A DNA stretch of 64,000 nucleotides from Bacillus sp. FJAT-49736 (GCF_018343615.1 NZ_JAGYPI010000004.1:187588-251587); one strand, 5' to 3'. Counted from the stretch's first letter, positions 42,141 to 53,233 are shown. Notes: generated by a model not told the origin, from the letters alone. Numbers and translations: made by a program.

Positions 42141-44258
42141 ATGAGTTGGTTATTATGGGTTAATTGGATTGCCTTCCTTTTTGTAACCGTTTACGCAATT
42201 TCCTTGTTTGTGTATGTTGTCAAAACGAGGGTTCAATATATCAAACTGGGGAAAAAAGTAGAGTTTGATAAGCGTATGAAGGAACGGCTGCAAAAGATTT
42301 GGGTCAACGTATTTGGACAAAAAAAGCTATTAAAAGATAAAAAGAGCGGTGCCATCCATGTGATGTTCTTCTATGGATTTATTTTAGTACAATTTGGTGC
42401 CATCGATTTTATATGGAGAGGGCTGGCGCCTGATTCACATCTGCCGCTTGGACCATTATATCCGGGCTTTACGTTTTTTCAGGAAATCGTTACGCTAGTA
42501 ATTTTAGTTGCAACTTTTTGGGCTTTCTATCGCCGTTATATAGAAAAACTGGTCCGCTTGAAGCGTGGATTTAAATCAGGACTAGTATTGTTGTTTATCG
42601 GCGGATTAATGATTTCAGTTTTAATTGGAAGCGGAATGGGAATCATTTGGCACGGGGAAGAGCTGTCATGGACAGAGCCGATTGCATCCTGCATAGCTTT
42701 AGCATTAGGATGGATCGGCAAAACAGCTGCTGTTGTCATTTTCTATGTAGCCTGGTGGATTCATTTAATTTTCTTATTATCCTTCTTAGTATATGTTCCA
42801 CAATCCAAACACGCACATTTAATCGCAGGTCCTGCGAATGTGTTTTTGAATCGTTTGGATGGAGTAGGAAAGCTAAGTCCTATAAATTTCGAAGATGAAT
42901 CTCAGGAATCATTTGGTGTTGGGAAAATTGAGGATTTTAAACAACATCAATTAGTAGATTTATATGCATGTGTGGAATGTGGTCGATGTACGAATATGTG
43001 TCCTGCAACTGGAACAGGAAAAATGCTGTCTCCAATGGATTTAATTGTGAAATTAAGAGATCATTTAACCAATTATGGTGCTGCTGTAACTTCAAAACAA
43101 CCTTGGGTGCCAACCTTTGCATTTTCAAATACAAAAGGAAATCAAATAGCATTAGCTAGCGCAGGACAAGGAGCTGAAGAATCAGCTGCTGCATTAAGCT
43201 ACAGTCCAAGCCTGATTGGCGATATTATAACAGAAGAAGAAATCTGGGCTTGTACAACATGCCGCAACTGTGAAGATCAATGCCCGGTTATGAATGAGCA
43301 TGTGGATAAAATTATCGACCTTCGCCGTTATCTTGTTTTAACAGAAGGAAAAATGAACCCTGATGCACAAAGAGCGATGCAAAATATCGAACGCCAAGGA
43401 AATCCATGGGGATTAAATCGCAAGGAGCGCGAAAATTGGCGCGATGCAAGAGAGGATGTTCAAGTTCCAACTGTGAAGGAAATGAAAAAAGCAGGAGAGG
43501 AATTTGAATATTTATTCTGGGTCGGCTCTATGGGATCGTTTGATAACCGAAGCCAAAAAATTGCTTTATCCTTTGCAAAACTTATGAATGAAGCAGGAGT
43601 GAAGTTTGCTATTCTAGGAAACAAAGAAAAGAATTCAGGAGATACAGCTCGCCGTTTAGGAAATGAATTTTTATTCCAAGAGCTTGCACAGCAAAACATT
43701 GATGAGTTCCAGAAAAATGATGTGAAGAAAATTGTTACGATTGACCCACATGCCTACAACATTTTCAAAAAGGAATATCCAGACTTTGGACTTGAAGCAG
43801 AGGTGTACCATCATACAGAGATTCTTCATAAGTTGTTGCTGGAAGGACGTCTTGTTCCAAAGTATGACGTGAAGGAAACGATTACCTTCCATGATTCATG
43901 TTATTTAGGACGTTACAATGACGTGTATGACCCACCACGTGAAATCTTGAAAGCATTACCAGGTGTTAAGCTTGTAGAAATGGAACGTAACCGTGATACA
44001 GGGATGTGCTGTGGTGCAGGTGGCGGATTAATGTGGATGGAAGAAGATACCGGCCATCGCATCAATGTGACACGTACGGAGCAAGCATTAGCGGTGAATC
44101 CATCTGTTATTAGTTCTGGATGTCCGTATTGCTTGACGATGTTGTCGGATGGTACAAAAGCGAAGGAAGTGGAGGACACGGTCAAAACATATGACGTGGC
44201 GGAACTTCTTGAAAAAGCTGTATGCGGCGAACCGGAACAGACAATTGTTGCATCATAG
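42141..44258 (+). CDS. fadF: Iron-sulfur heterodisulfide-reductase-related membrane protein FadF
   Basis: Protein of 705 residues combining an N-terminal membrane domain (five to six helices, about 1-230, NarI/HdrE-like), two 4Fe-4S motifs (CVECGRCTNMCP near 277 and CTTCRNCEDQCP near 371) and a C-terminal pair of cysteine-rich CCG domains (FHDSCYLGRYN..CCGAGGG and SGCPYCLTML). In B. subtilis fadF (ywjF) precedes acdA and belongs to the FadR fatty-acid degradation regulon. The likely role is to pass electrons from acyl-CoA dehydrogenases/ETF to the menaquinone pool. Here three extra genes lie between fadF and acdA. The distance from start to the TATAAT is 75 bp. Confidence 0.9.
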   Translation: MSWLLWVNWIAFLFVTVYAISLFVYVVKTRVQYIKLGKKVEFDKRMKERLQKIWVNVFGQKKLLKDKKSGAIHVMFFYGFILVQFGAIDFIWRGLAPDSHLPLGPLYPGFTFFQEIVTLVILVATFWAFYRRYIEKLVRLKRGFKSGLVLLFIGGLMISVLIGSGMGIIWHGEELSWTEPIASCIALALGWIGKTAAVVIFYVAWWIHLIFLLSFLVYVPQSKHAHLIAGPANVFLNRLDGVGKLSPINFEDESQESFGVGKIEDFKQHQLVDLYACVECGRCTNMCPATGTGKMLSPMDLIVKLRDHLTNYGAAVTSKQPWVPTFAFSNTKGNQIALASAGQGAEESAAALSYSPSLIGDIITEEEIWACTTCRNCEDQCPVMNEHVDKIIDLRRYLVLTEGKMNPDAQRAMQNIERQGNPWGLNRKERENWRDAREDVQVPTVKEMKKAGEEFEYLFWVGSMGSFDNRSQKIALSFAKLMNEAGVKFAILGNKEKNSGDTARRLGNEFLFQELAQQNIDEFQKNDVKKIVTIDPHAYNIFKKEYPDFGLEAEVYHHTEILHKLLLEGRLVPKYDVKETITFHDSCYLGRYNDVYDPPREILKALPGVKLVEMERNRDTGMCCGAGGGLMWMEEDTGHRINVTRTEQALAVNPSVISSGCPYCLTMLSDGTKAKEVEDTVKTYDVAELLEKAVCGEPEQTIVAS

Positions 44259-44375
44259 AAATTTTTTATTTGCGAATTTTTTATAAAATATTTCAATTCG
44301 AACTATTGATGATGTAAAATAAAGTTATAAAAATTAGAAGGGACTTCATATGTCCCTTTTCTATTATTTCATTGT

Positions 44376-44390
44376 CGAGCGAGCGTTCAG
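44376..44390 (-). promoter_or_regulatory. Second operator-like site, before the thiolase gene
   Basis: Minus strand CTGAACGCTCGCTCG matches the fadF operator CTGAATGCTCATTCA at 11 of 15 positions, all differences being transitions. Together they give CTGAAYGCTCRYTCR. It is extended by ATTG/CAAT on the two sides. Confidence 0.5.
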
Positions 44391-44417
44391 TCAATTTGGG
44401 GTTTGTAATAGTTCTTT

Positions 44418-44433
44418 ATGAAAGCGGTTACCA
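44418..44433 (+). promoter_or_regulatory. cre-like catabolite-repression site
   Basis: ATGAAAGCGGTTACCA fits the CcpA consensus WTGWAARCGYWWWCWW at 14 of 16 positions, 28 bp upstream of the thiolase start. The related B. subtilis mmg operon is known to be CcpA-repressed, which supports it. Confidence 0.5.
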
Positions 44434-44460
44434 ATCGAATCGTTTTAGGAGGAGATCAAA

Positions 44461-45642
44461 ATGGCAAAAACAGTAATACTAAGCGGCGCCAGAACACCAT
44501 TTGGCAAATTTGGTGGCGGATTGAGTTCCTTAACAGCTTCACAACTGGGGGGGATAGTTGTAAAAGAAGCACTACATCGAGCTAATATCCAGCCTGAAGA
44601 TGTCCAAGAGGTTATTTTAGGTACTGTATTGCAAGGTGGGCAAGGACAGATTCCTTCGAGACAGGCTGCGAGAGAAGCGGGAATTCCGTGGGAAGTGAAG
44701 ACGGAGACTATTAATAAAGTTTGTGCTTCAGGGATGAGAAGTGTTACGTTGGCAGACCAAATCATTCGTGCAGGCGACGAAGAACTTATTATTGCCGGTG
44801 GAATGGAATCTATGTCTAATGCCCCTTATATCCTTCCAAAAGCAAGATGGGGATTAAGAATGGGTGATGCATCGCTTAAGGATTTAATGCTTCATGATGG
44901 ATTAACCTGTTGTTTTACCGGTGTTCATATGGGAACTTACGGAAATAGCACTGCAGAGGAATTTCATATTACAAGAGAAGAGCAGGATGAGTGGGCTTAC
45001 CGCAGTCATCAACGAGCTGTTCAAGCGATTGAAAAAGGATTGTTTGCGGAAGAAATAGTTCCAATTACCATTCCACAGCGAAAAGGAGAGCCAATTGTTA
45101 TTCAAAGCGATGAGGCTCCCAGAAAAGATACCTCGATTGAGAAATTAGCGAAATTGTCTTCAGCATTTGATGAGACAGGAACGATTACGGCTGGCAATGC
45201 ACCGGGTGTTAATGATGGTGCAGCTGCATTAGTTTTAATGAGTGAAGAAAGAGCGCAAAAGGAAGGAAGAGAGCCTTTAGCATATATTTTGGCTCATACC
45301 GCTATTGCAACGGAAGCGAAGGATTTTCCACAAACACCAGGATTAGTTATAAATGCACTCTTAAAGAAAACAGGTAAAACAGTTGATGATATAGATTTAT
45401 TTGAAATTAATGAGGCTTTTGCCGCAGTTTCATTAGCAAGCAGCAAAATTGCGGGCCTTAATCCGGAAAAAGTCAATGTTAATGGTGGGGCTGTTGCACT
45501 GGGCCATCCAATTGGAGCAAGTGGTGCAAGAATCATCCTAACGCTTGCCTATGAATTAAAAAGACGCGGCGGCGGAATTGGAATTGCCGCCATATGTTCG
45601 GGTGGCGGCCAAGGTGACGCTATTATGATTGAGGTTAAATAA
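44461..45642 (+). CDS. mmgA: Acetyl-CoA C-acetyltransferase (thiolase), MmgA/AtoB type
   Basis: Biosynthetic/degradative thiolase of 393 residues joining or cleaving acetyl-CoA/acetoacetyl-CoA. The nucleophilic Cys is in [11 protein letters not shown] (about residue 88), the [10 protein letters not shown] motif holds the Asn/His region, [17 protein letters not shown] carries the active-site His, and CSGGGQGDA carries the second Cys. Same length as B. subtilis MmgA. TTTTAGGAGGAG precedes the ATG. It starts a run of genes for butanoyl/isobutanoyl-CoA conversion and is preceded by operator-like and cre-like sites. Confidence 0.9.
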   Translation: MAKTVILSGARTPFGKFGGGLSSLTASQLGGIVVKEALHRANIQPEDVQEVILGTVLQGGQGQIPSRQAAREAGIPWEVKTETINKVCASGMRSVTLADQIIRAGDEELIIAGGMESMSNAPYILPKARWGLRMGDASLKDLMLHDGLTCCFTGVHMGTYGNSTAEEFHITREEQDEWAYRSHQRAVQAIEKGLFAEEIVPITIPQRKGEPIVIQSDEAPRKDTSIEKLAKLSSAFDETGTITAGNAPGVNDGAAALVLMSEERAQKEGREPLAYILAHTAIATEAKDFPQTPGLVINALLKKTGKTVDDIDLFEINEAFAAVSLASSKIAGLNPEKVNVNGGAVALGHPIGASGARIILTLAYELKRRGGGIGIAAICSGGGQGDAIMIEVK

Positions 45643-45701
45643 GAAAAGCGCAAACGAATTGCTCTTTGGCTAGCTGATAGGTGTTGGAGCAAGACTGAGT
45701 C

Positions 45702-45716
45702 AATACTCAGAAAATA
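45702..45716 (+). promoter_or_regulatory. CodY-like site and dyad upstream of hbd
   Basis: AATACTCAGAAAATA matches the CodY consensus at 12 of 15. It overlaps the perfect dyad CTGAGTCAATACTCAG (45695-45710). It lies in the 130-bp gap before hbd. Confidence 0.3.
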
Positions 45717-45772
45717 ATTATGGAGATAAATACTTATACTGTCTTATCTCTTAATAAAAGGGGGAAGGTATC

Positions 45773-46624
45773 ATGAATATCAAAACAGTTATGGTTATTG
45801 GCGCTGGACAAATGGGGTCAGGCATCGCTCAAGTATGTGCGCAGGCTGGTTATAAAGTGATATTAAATGATTTGAAGGATGAATTTGTAGAAAAGGGCCT
45901 TGTTGTAATTTCAAAAAATCTTTCCCGACAAGTGCAAAAAGAAAGAATGACGGAAGATGATAAAAATAATATTCTGGCTAATTTAGTAAAATCTACGAAT
46001 CTGGAAGATGCGAAAACGGCAGATATTGTAATTGAAGCTGCTGTTGAAAATATGGAGATAAAAACAAAGATTTTTGCAGATTTAGATAAAATTGCACCGG
46101 CGAATACCATTCTTGCTTCTAACACTTCATCATTGCCGATTACAGAAATCGCTGCTGCTACGAAGAGACCGGAAAAAGTCATTGGAATGCATTTTATGAA
46201 TCCAGTGCCGGTGATGAAACTAGTGGAAATCATTCGTGGGCTTGCAACTGCAGACGAAGTTTATCAAGTCATTGAAGATATGACCAAATCATTAAACAAA
46301 GTGCCGGTAGAAGTAAATGACTTTCCAGGCTTTGTGTCTAATCGAATTTTAATGCCAATGATCAATGAAGCAATTTATACCCTATATGAAGGGGTAGCAA
46401 CGAAAGAAGCAATTGATGAAGTAATGAAACTTGGGATGAATCACCCAATGGGGCCACTTACTCTTGCAGACTTTATCGGACTGGATACTTGCCTTTATAT
46501 TATGGAGACCTTGCACGAAGGCTTCGGGGATGATAAATATCGCCCTTGTCCACTATTGAGAAAATACGTTAAAGCAGGATGGCTCGGAAAGAAATCGGGA
46601 CGCGGTTTTTATAGCTATGAATAA
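45773..46624 (+). CDS. mmgB: 3-hydroxybutyryl-CoA dehydrogenase
   Basis: NAD-dependent 3-hydroxyacyl-CoA dehydrogenase of 283 residues. The Rossmann site GAGQMGSGIAQVCAQAGYKV starts at residue 10. SNTSSLPITEIA and the catalytic GMHFMNPVPVMKLVEII (His about 141) follow, then the Glu-containing NDFPGFVSNRILMPMINEAI and the dimer domain GPLTLADFIGLD. Short, without a crotonase domain, like Hbd/MmgB. AAGGGGGAAGG precedes the ATG. No enoyl-CoA hydratase lies in this cluster, so the pathway must use one encoded elsewhere. Confidence 0.9.
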   Translation: MNIKTVMVIGAGQMGSGIAQVCAQAGYKVILNDLKDEFVEKGLVVISKNLSRQVQKERMTEDDKNNILANLVKSTNLEDAKTADIVIEAAVENMEIKTKIFADLDKIAPANTILASNTSSLPITEIAAATKRPEKVIGMHFMNPVPVMKLVEIIRGLATADEVYQVIEDMTKSLNKVPVEVNDFPGFVSNRILMPMINEAIYTLYEGVATKEAIDEVMKLGMNHPMGPLTLADFIGLDTCLYIMETLHEGFGDDKYRPCPLLRKYVKAGWLGKKSGRGFYSYE

Positions 46625-46669
46625 AATAATAATAGATTAATAGTAATACAGCACAAAGGGGAGACGGGG

Positions 46670-47791
46670 ATGAATTTACATTATACAGAAGAGCAAATCA
46701 TGATGAGAAACATGGTTCGTGACTTTGCAAAAGACGAAATAGTCCCTTTTATAGACAGAATGGAAAATGGTGAATTTCCAAGAGAGATCCTTCGTAAAAT
46801 GGGTGAACTAGGTTTGATGGGGATTATTGCTCCGCCAGAATATGGTGGAGCGGGAATGGATTTCACCTCTTATATAATTGCAATCCATGAATTATCTAAA
46901 GTGAGTGCAACAATTGGGGTAATTCTCTCCGTACACACATCTGTGGGCACAAGCCCAATCCTTTATTTTGGTACGGAGGAACAAAAGCAAAAGTATATTC
47001 CAAAACTTGCTTCCGGTGAATACTTAGGAGCATTCTGTTTAACGGAAGCAAGTGCAGGTTCGGATGCAAGAAGTCTAAGGACAAAAGCGGTCAAACAAGG
47101 GGATCAATATATATTAAACGGTTCGAAAATGTTTATTACCAATGGCGGTGAAGCAGATATCTATATTGTTTTTGCCAGAACGGATGAAGATGAAATTACT
47201 TCCTTTATTGTGGAAAAGGACACACCGGGGTTAATCATTGGTAAAGATGAGCATAAAATGGGGCTACACGGCTCAAGAACAGTTCAGCTTACCTTTGAAG
47301 ATATGAAAATTCCTGAAAGTAATCGTTTAGGGGAAGAAGGACAGGGCTACAAAATTGCTATGGCCAATCTAGACAGTGGTCGTATAGGAATTGCTACACA
47401 GGCCCTCGGAATTGCAGAAGCTGCATATGAAAAGGCTGTTGAATATGCGAAAGAGAGAAAGCAATTCGGAAAGCCAATCGCTTCCCAGCAAGGAGTGGGC
47501 TTTAAGCTGGCAGATATGGCGACAAGTGTTGAAGCTGCGAAGCTTCTTGTATATCGGGCAGCTAATATGCGCACGGAAGGTAAGGAATGCGGAAAAGAAG
47601 CTTCCATCGCAAAACTGTTTGCTTCCCGCACTGCTGTAGAGGTATCGACGGAAGCAATCCAAGTGTTTGGAGGTTATGGATATACAAAGGATTACCCGGT
47701 GGAGCGTTATTTCCGCGATGCAAAAATAACGGAAATATATGAGGGAACAAGTGAAATTCAACGACTGGTTATCAGCAAACACTTACTCTAG
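46670..47791 (+). CDS. Acyl-CoA dehydrogenase (short/branched-chain type)
   Basis: FAD enzyme of 373 residues oxidising acyl-CoA to enoyl-CoA. The N-terminal helical domain is followed by CLTEASAGSDARSLRTKAV and MFITNGGEADIYIVFA around FAD. The C terminus has [35 protein letters not shown] with the catalytic Glu in YEGT. About half-identical to the downstream AcdA by eye; this paralogue is absent between fadF and acdA in B. subtilis. It is 12 bp upstream of acdA and likely co-translated. The association with isobutyryl-CoA mutase suggests butyryl- or isobutyryl-CoA as substrate, an inference. Confidence 0.9.
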   Translation: MNLHYTEEQIMMRNMVRDFAKDEIVPFIDRMENGEFPREILRKMGELGLMGIIAPPEYGGAGMDFTSYIIAIHELSKVSATIGVILSVHTSVGTSPILYFGTEEQKQKYIPKLASGEYLGAFCLTEASAGSDARSLRTKAVKQGDQYILNGSKMFITNGGEADIYIVFARTDEDEITSFIVEKDTPGLIIGKDEHKMGLHGSRTVQLTFEDMKIPESNRLGEEGQGYKIAMANLDSGRIGIATQALGIAEAAYEKAVEYAKERKQFGKPIASQQGVGFKLADMATSVEAAKLLVYRAANMRTEGKECGKEASIAKLFASRTAVEVSTEAIQVFGGYGYTKDYPVERYFRDAKITEIYEGTSEIQRLVISKHLL

Positions 47792-47803
47792 GAGGACATA
47801 ACA

Positions 47804-48943
47804 ATGAATTTTAAACTATCTGAAGAACATGAAATGATTCGAAAAATGGTCCGTGACTTTGCGGAAAATGAAGTAGCTCCCACAGCAGCGGAACGCGATG
47901 AGGAGGAACGATTTGACCGTGAAATATTCGATAAAATGGCTGAACTGGGGCTAACAGGCATACCTTGGCCGGAAGAATACGGCGGTATTGGAAGCGACTA
48001 TCTAGCTTATTGTATTGCTGTGGAAGAGCTGTCAAGGGTTTGTGCTTCAACTGGGGTTACTTTATCCGCCCATACATCATTGGCTGGTTGGCCAATTTAT
48101 AAGTTTGGCTCGGAGGAACAAAAGCAAAAATATTTACGCCCAATGGCAGAAGGAAAGAAAATTGGTGGTTATGGGTTAACAGAACCAGGATCAGGTTCAG
48201 ATGCAGGCGGTATGAGAACAACAGCGAGGTTGGAAGGCGACCACTATGTATTGAACGGTTCAAAAATATTCATAACAAACGGTGGAGTGGCAGATATCTA
48301 TGTTGTGTTTGCCTTAACCGATCCGTCATCTAAGCATAAAGGAACTAGTGCATTTATTATCGAATCTGACTTCCCGGGATTCTCTGTGGGTAAGAAGGAG
48401 AAAAAGCTGGGTATCCGTTCATCTCCAACAACCGAGATTATTTTTGAAGATTGTATCGTTCCAAAAGAAAACCTTCTTGGTGAAGAGGGAGATGGATTTA
48501 AGGTTGCAATGATGACCTTAGATGGAGGACGTAATGGAATTGCAGCCCAAGCAGTCGGTATTGCCCAAGGGGCACTTGATGCAGCAGTTGCATATGCGAA
48601 AGAACGTCAACAATTCGGCAAACCAATTGTTGCAAACCAAGGAATCTCCTTTAAATTAGCGGATATGGCGACCAATGTGGAAGCATCTCGTCTATTAACC
48701 TATCAAGCGGCATGGTTAGAATCGAATGGGCTTCCTTATGGAAAAGAGTCTGCTATGTCAAAGCTTTTTGCTGGAGACACTGCGATGAAGGTAACAACAG
48801 AGGCAGTTCAAGTATTTGGCGGTTATGGGTATACAAAAGATTATCCGGTCGAAAGATTTATGCGCGATGCAAAGATTACGCAAATCTATGAAGGAACACA
48901 GGAGATTCAAAGATTAGTAATTTCACGAATGCTAACAAAGTAA
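47804..48943 (+). CDS. acdA: Acyl-CoA dehydrogenase AcdA
   Basis: Acyl-CoA dehydrogenase of 379 residues, the B. subtilis AcdA length, and recognisably AcdA from its N terminus ([36 protein letters not shown]) to its last residues (VISRMLTK). FAD and substrate motifs are complete: [33 protein letters not shown] and the catalytic Glu in IYEGTQEIQ. In B. subtilis the order is fadF-acdA-rpoE; here a TetR gene and icmF are inserted between acdA and rpoE. AGGAGGACATAAC precedes the ATG. Confidence 0.93.
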   Translation: MNFKLSEEHEMIRKMVRDFAENEVAPTAAERDEEERFDREIFDKMAELGLTGIPWPEEYGGIGSDYLAYCIAVEELSRVCASTGVTLSAHTSLAGWPIYKFGSEEQKQKYLRPMAEGKKIGGYGLTEPGSGSDAGGMRTTARLEGDHYVLNGSKIFITNGGVADIYVVFALTDPSSKHKGTSAFIIESDFPGFSVGKKEKKLGIRSSPTTEIIFEDCIVPKENLLGEEGDGFKVAMMTLDGGRNGIAAQAVGIAQGALDAAVAYAKERQQFGKPIVANQGISFKLADMATNVEASRLLTYQAAWLESNGLPYGKESAMSKLFAGDTAMKVTTEAVQVFGGYGYTKDYPVERFMRDAKITQIYEGTQEIQRLVISRMLTK

Positions 48944-49010
48944 TGGGATAAAACGGTTAACAAGGGGATTTTTATAAATTACACGATTTCTTAAGGAGGC
49001 GATTGAGGAA

Positions 49011-49646
49011 GTGAATATAAAACGCCAAGTCCATGCCTCTGTTAAAGATGAAAGATTAGTGAAGATGCGGAGAAACCAAATGATCCGGGGAGCAGTAGCC
49101 CTTTTTAAACAAAAGGGCTTTCATCGTACCACTACACGGGAAATAGCCCAAGCAGCAGGATTCAGCATCGGAACATTATACGAATATATACGGACAAAAG
49201 AGGATGTTTTGTATTTAGTGTGTGACAGCATCTATGATCAGGTACGCGAACGGCTTCAAGGTATGGATGTAGATAAGGGAACGTTAGATAGCTTAAAACT
49301 CGGAATCGCTCATTATTTTAAAATTATGGATGAAATGCAGGATGAAGTTCTTGTCATGTATCAGGAAGCGAAATCATTATCGAAGGATGCCCTCCCATAT
49401 GTTTTGAAAAAGGAATTAGAAATGGTTGGGATGTTTGAAACAATTATTAGGCGTTGTATAGATAATGGTGAGCTTGTTATGAATGAGGAGCATATTGATT
49501 TATTATCCCATAATATATTTGTTCAAGGTCAAATGTGGGGATTTCGCAGATGGGCTTTAGGAAAAAGCTATACAATTGACGATTACATTAAAGTACAAAC
49601 CGATTTACTTTTTACAGGAATTGAACAATACCAAACAAAACTGTGA
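49011..49646 (+). CDS. TetR/AcrR family transcriptional regulator of the acyl-CoA cluster
   Basis: Repressor of 211 residues with an N-terminal helix-turn-helix ([45 protein letters not shown]) and a helical ligand domain of the FadR/YsiA kind (TetR_C). The ligand is probably an acyl-CoA, by analogy with FadR of B. subtilis. Located 67 bp after acdA and overlapping the open frame of icmF. It is the obvious candidate to bind the two related operator-like sites at 42043 and 44376. Starts at GTG 49011; AAGGAGG lies 11 nt upstream. Confidence 0.85.
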   Translation: MNIKRQVHASVKDERLVKMRRNQMIRGAVALFKQKGFHRTTTREIAQAAGFSIGTLYEYIRTKEDVLYLVCDSIYDQVRERLQGMDVDKGTLDSLKLGIAHYFKIMDEMQDEVLVMYQEAKSLSKDALPYVLKKELEMVGMFETIIRRCIDNGELVMNEEHIDLLSHNIFVQGQMWGFRRWALGKSYTIDDYIKVQTDLLFTGIEQYQTKL

Positions 49647-49660
49647 ACAGGGGGATGAAA

Positions 49661-52600
49661 ATGAGCACAGTCGAAATATATCGGCCAAAACATGCGGTTC
49701 GTTTTGTTACTGCATCAAGTCTTTTTGATGGTCACGATGCATCCATCAATATTATGCGTAGAATTTTGCAATCAAGCGGGGCCGAGGTAATCCATCTTGG
49801 TCATAACCGTTCAGTGGAAGAGGTTGTAAACGCCGCCATCCAAGAGGATGTTCAAGGAATAGCCATTTCATCATACCAAGGTGGTCATGTCGAATACTTT
49901 AAGTATATGTATGATTTATTGAAGGAAAGAGGCGCTTCACATATCCGAATTTATGGTGGAGGCGGAGGGGTAATTATCCCACGTGAAATTAAAGAGTTGC
50001 ACGATTACGGAATTGCACGTATCTTTTCTCCGGACGACGGCAGGGAACATGGTCTTCAAGGGATGATCAATATTATGCTGCAGGAATGCGATCATCCGAC
50101 TTTTAATGGCTCTTTGCAGGAAGAGATAGAAAAGCTGCAATCAGGGAATATCAATGCAGTTGCTAAACTCATTACTATTGCGGAAAATCAGTTACAGTTA
50201 AAGGATGAAGCGGCAGCAGCTATTGAAAATGCCCTTCAAGAATTAAAAACAATTGCTGCAAAAACTCCAGTGATTGGCATAACTGGCACAGGCGGAGCAG
50301 GAAAAAGCTCCTTAACAGATGAATTAATACGCCGTTTTTTGAATGAAATTCCGGATAAAAGGATCGCGATTCTTTCCGTTGATCCAACTAAACAAAAAAC
50401 TGGCGGTGCGTTGTTAGGTGATAGAATTCGCATGAACGCCATTTTTAATTCAAGGGTGTATATGAGAAGCTTAGCAACTCGCGGTTCCAGAACTGAGCTG
50501 TCCCTTGCCATTAAAGACGCTATTAATGTCGTGAAAGCTGCTGGATTCGATTTAATTATGGTGGAAACAAGCGGCATTGGACAGGGTGACGCAGAAATTA
50601 CGGAGATTTGTGATATCTCTATGTATGTGATGACAAGTGAATTTGGTGCTCCATCTCAACTGGAAAAAATCGATATGATTGATTATGCTGATCTTATTGT
50701 CATCAATAAATTTGAACGTCAAGGCTCAGAGGATGCTAGAAGCCAAGTTAGAAAGCAGTATCAGCGCAGCCATTTGCTATTTAATCAAGATTTGAAAAAT
50801 ATGCCTGTATATGGCACTATCGCAAGTCAATTTAATGATCCGGGAACAAATGCACTGTTTGCGGCTTTGATTGAAAAAGTGAATGAAAAAGCAAAATTAG
50901 ATTGGAAAGTACCTTTTTCAAAGGATGCAAAAGTGGAAAAGCAAAATGTCATTATTCCAAATAGTCGAAGATATTATTTGCGGGAAATTTCCGACACTGT
51001 TAGAAGCTATCACAAGAAAGCAGAAGAACAGGTTCGTTATGCGAGGAAGCTTTTTCAGCTAGAAGGTGCCATCAGTGCTGCAAAAGAGACTGGATTAAAT
51101 GATGAAGTAATTTCACAACTGGAAGGATTGAAAAAAGAAACAGAGGAAAAGCTTACCTCCGAATCTAAAAAAATATTAAGCAGCTGGAAAGAACAAAAAG
51201 CAAAATATGCAGGCGATCGATTTATTACCAAAATACGAGATAAAGAAATTATAACCGAATTAAAGACTACGAGTTTATCAGGTTTAAAAATTCCTAAAGT
51301 TGCACTTCCTAAATATGAGGATTATGGTGAAATTCTAGGTTGGGTCTACAGAGAAAATGTTCCTGGATCCTTTCCATTTACGGCAGGAGTATTCCCGTTT
51401 AAACGGGAAGGGGAAGATCCGAAGCGCCAATTCGCCGGGGAAGGTACTCCGGAAAGAACGAATCGCAGGTTTCACTACTTATCAAAGGATGACAATGCAA
51501 AACGTCTAAGTACGGCATTCGACTCTGTTACTTTATACGGGGAGGACCCGGATTATCGTCCAGATATTTACGGGAAGGTAGGAGAATCCGGAGTTAGTAT
51601 TTGTACGCTTGATGATATGAAAAAACTATATGATGGCTTTGACTTATGCCATCCATCTACTTCTGTTTCAATGACGATTAATGGGCCAGCGCCAATTATT
51701 TTAGCAATGTTTATGAACACAGCTATCGACCAGCAGGTTCAGATGAAAGAAGCAGAGCTTGGCAGAATGCTAACAGTAGAAGAATTTACAGAGGTAAAAG
51801 CAGCAACTCTGCAAGTTGTTCGAGGTACGGTTCAGGCTGATATTTTAAAAGAAGATCAAGGTCAGAATACTTGTATTTTTTCCACTGAATTTGCCTTAAG
51901 AATGATGGGAGATATTCAGCAATATTTTATCGATCATAAAGTACGGAATTATTACTCTGTATCCATTTCCGGCTACCATATTGCAGAAGCAGGTGCAAAT
52001 CCGATATCACAGCTTGCGTTCACATTAGCAAATGGATTTACCTATGTTGAATATTATTTAAGCCGTGGCATGAATATTAATGATTTCGCACCAAACCTAT
52101 CCTTCTTCTTCTCTAACGGACTAGATCCAGAGTATTCTGTCATTGGGAGGGTTGCAAGAAGAATATGGGCAACGGTAATGAGAGATAAATATGGTGCAAA
52201 TGAAAGAAGCCAGAAATTAAAGTACCATATACAAACATCAGGACGTTCCCTGCATGCACAGGAAATTGATTTTAATGACATTCGTACAACCTTACAAGCA
52301 TTAATGGCTCTGCATGATAACTGTAATTCTCTTCATACAAATGCATATGATGAGGCGATTACAACTCCTACAGAGGAATCTGTAAGACGAGCAATGGCAA
52401 TTCAAATGATTATTACAAAGGAACATGGTTTAACCAAAAATGAAAATCCATTACAAGGTTCCTTTATCATTGAGGAATTAACAGATCTTGTAGAAGAGGC
52501 AGTTCTTACAGAATTTGAACGTATTAATGACCGTGGTGGTGTACTTGGAGCGATGGAAACCCAATATCAACGCGGAAAAATTCAGGAAGAATCCATGTAT

Positions 52601-52927
52601 TATGAAATGAAGAAGCATACAGGTGAATTACCGATTATTGGGGTTAATACGTATTTAAATCCAAATCCTCCATCAGAGGAAGAAATGAATAATATTGAAT
52701 TAGCACGTGCTACAACAGAAGAAAAAGAAACACAAATCCGCAACCTACAATCATTTAAGGATCGCAATATGGACAAAGTAGAGGAAGCGCTAAGTAGATT
52801 AAAACAAACCGCTATGGATAACGGCAATATCTTTGAAGAAATGATGGAAACCGTTAAAGTGGCTAGCCTTGGACAGATTACTCAAGCTTTATATGAGGTA
52901 GGCGGACAATATAGAAGAAATATGTAA
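49661..52927 (+). CDS. icmF: Fused isobutyryl-CoA mutase IcmF
   Basis: Coenzyme B12-dependent mutase of 1088 residues interconverting isobutyryl-CoA and butyryl-CoA. The N-terminal B12 domain has [12 protein letters not shown], with His25 as the lower cobalt ligand. A MeaB-like G-protein chaperone follows in the middle: P-loop [12 protein letters not shown] (about 205-216), [12 protein letters not shown] switch and NKFER base motif. A linker leads to the TIM-barrel substrate domain (from about 560: [21 protein letters not shown]). All three are complete and in frame. The open frame extends to GTG 49643, but AGGGGGA lies 5 nt before ATG 49661. Connects valine/branched-chain and straight-chain acyl-CoA pools for the dehydrogenases next door. 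Confidence 0.95.
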   Translation: MSTVEIYRPKHAVRFVTASSLFDGHDASINIMRRILQSSGAEVIHLGHNRSVEEVVNAAIQEDVQGIAISSYQGGHVEYFKYMYDLLKERGASHIRIYGGGGGVIIPREIKELHDYGIARIFSPDDGREHGLQGMINIMLQECDHPTFNGSLQEEIEKLQSGNINAVAKLITIAENQLQLKDEAAAAIENALQELKTIAAKTPVIGITGTGGAGKSSLTDELIRRFLNEIPDKRIAILSVDPTKQKTGGALLGDRIRMNAIFNSRVYMRSLATRGSRTELSLAIKDAINVVKAAGFDLIMVETSGIGQGDAEITEICDISMYVMTSEFGAPSQLEKIDMIDYADLIVINKFERQGSEDARSQVRKQYQRSHLLFNQDLKNMPVYGTIASQFNDPGTNALFAALIEKVNEKAKLDWKVPFSKDAKVEKQNVIIPNSRRYYLREISDTVRSYHKKAEEQVRYARKLFQLEGAISAAKETGLNDEVISQLEGLKKETEEKLTSESKKILSSWKEQKAKYAGDRFITKIRDKEIITELKTTSLSGLKIPKVALPKYEDYGEILGWVYRENVPGSFPFTAGVFPFKREGEDPKRQFAGEGTPERTNRRFHYLSKDDNAKRLSTAFDSVTLYGEDPDYRPDIYGKVGESGVSICTLDDMKKLYDGFDLCHPSTSVSMTINGPAPIILAMFMNTAIDQQVQMKEAELGRMLTVEEFTEVKAATLQVVRGTVQADILKEDQGQNTCIFSTEFALRMMGDIQQYFIDHKVRNYYSVSISGYHIAEAGANPISQLAFTLANGFTYVEYYLSRGMNINDFAPNLSFFFSNGLDPEYSVIGRVARRIWATVMRDKYGANERSQKLKYHIQTSGRSLHAQEIDFNDIRTTLQALMALHDNCNSLHTNAYDEAITTPTEESVRRAMAIQMIITKEHGLTKNENPLQGSFIIEELTDLVEEAVLTEFERINDRGGVLGAMETQYQRGKIQEESMYYEMKKHTGELPIIGVNTYLNPNPPSEEEMNNIELARATTEEKETQIRNLQSFKDRNMDKVEEALSRLKQTAMDNGNIFEEMMETVKVASLGQITQALYEVGGQYRRNM

Positions 52928-52933
52928 AGGACT

Positions 52934-52969
52934 CAAAATAGCTCTGATGAAATAAACAGAGCTATTTTG
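52934..52969 (+). terminator. Terminator of the acyl-CoA operon
   Basis: CAAAATAGCTCTG and CAGAGCTATTTTG form a perfect 13-bp stem with a 10-nt loop, followed by TTTTC. The remaining 52970-53233 is AT-rich and must carry the rpoE promoter; nothing else is seen. Confidence 0.88.
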
Positions 52970-53233
52970 TTTTCAAGAATATTGCATATGAATAAAAAAA
53001 AGGTAAAATGAATAGTGAATTAATAGATACAAAAATTAATAAAATGAATAATTACGTACATCAAATACTCTAAAGGGAAAAAGAGAGTAAGAAGGACATA
53101 CAAAATAGGGTATCCATGCTAGCATAATTGTTATAAATTTGTTTATAATGGTAAATATGTATTTTGCCCATACTATGTTTTTCTGCCTTTTTTCACTCTA
53201 ATGAGTGTGGAAATAGAGAAAGGAAGTGCGAAT

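Noticed and set aside
43460-43892. Minus-strand open frames inside fadF and similar shadows in other long genes
   Set aside because: They lie wholly within well-supported coding sequences in other frames and lack initiation signals.
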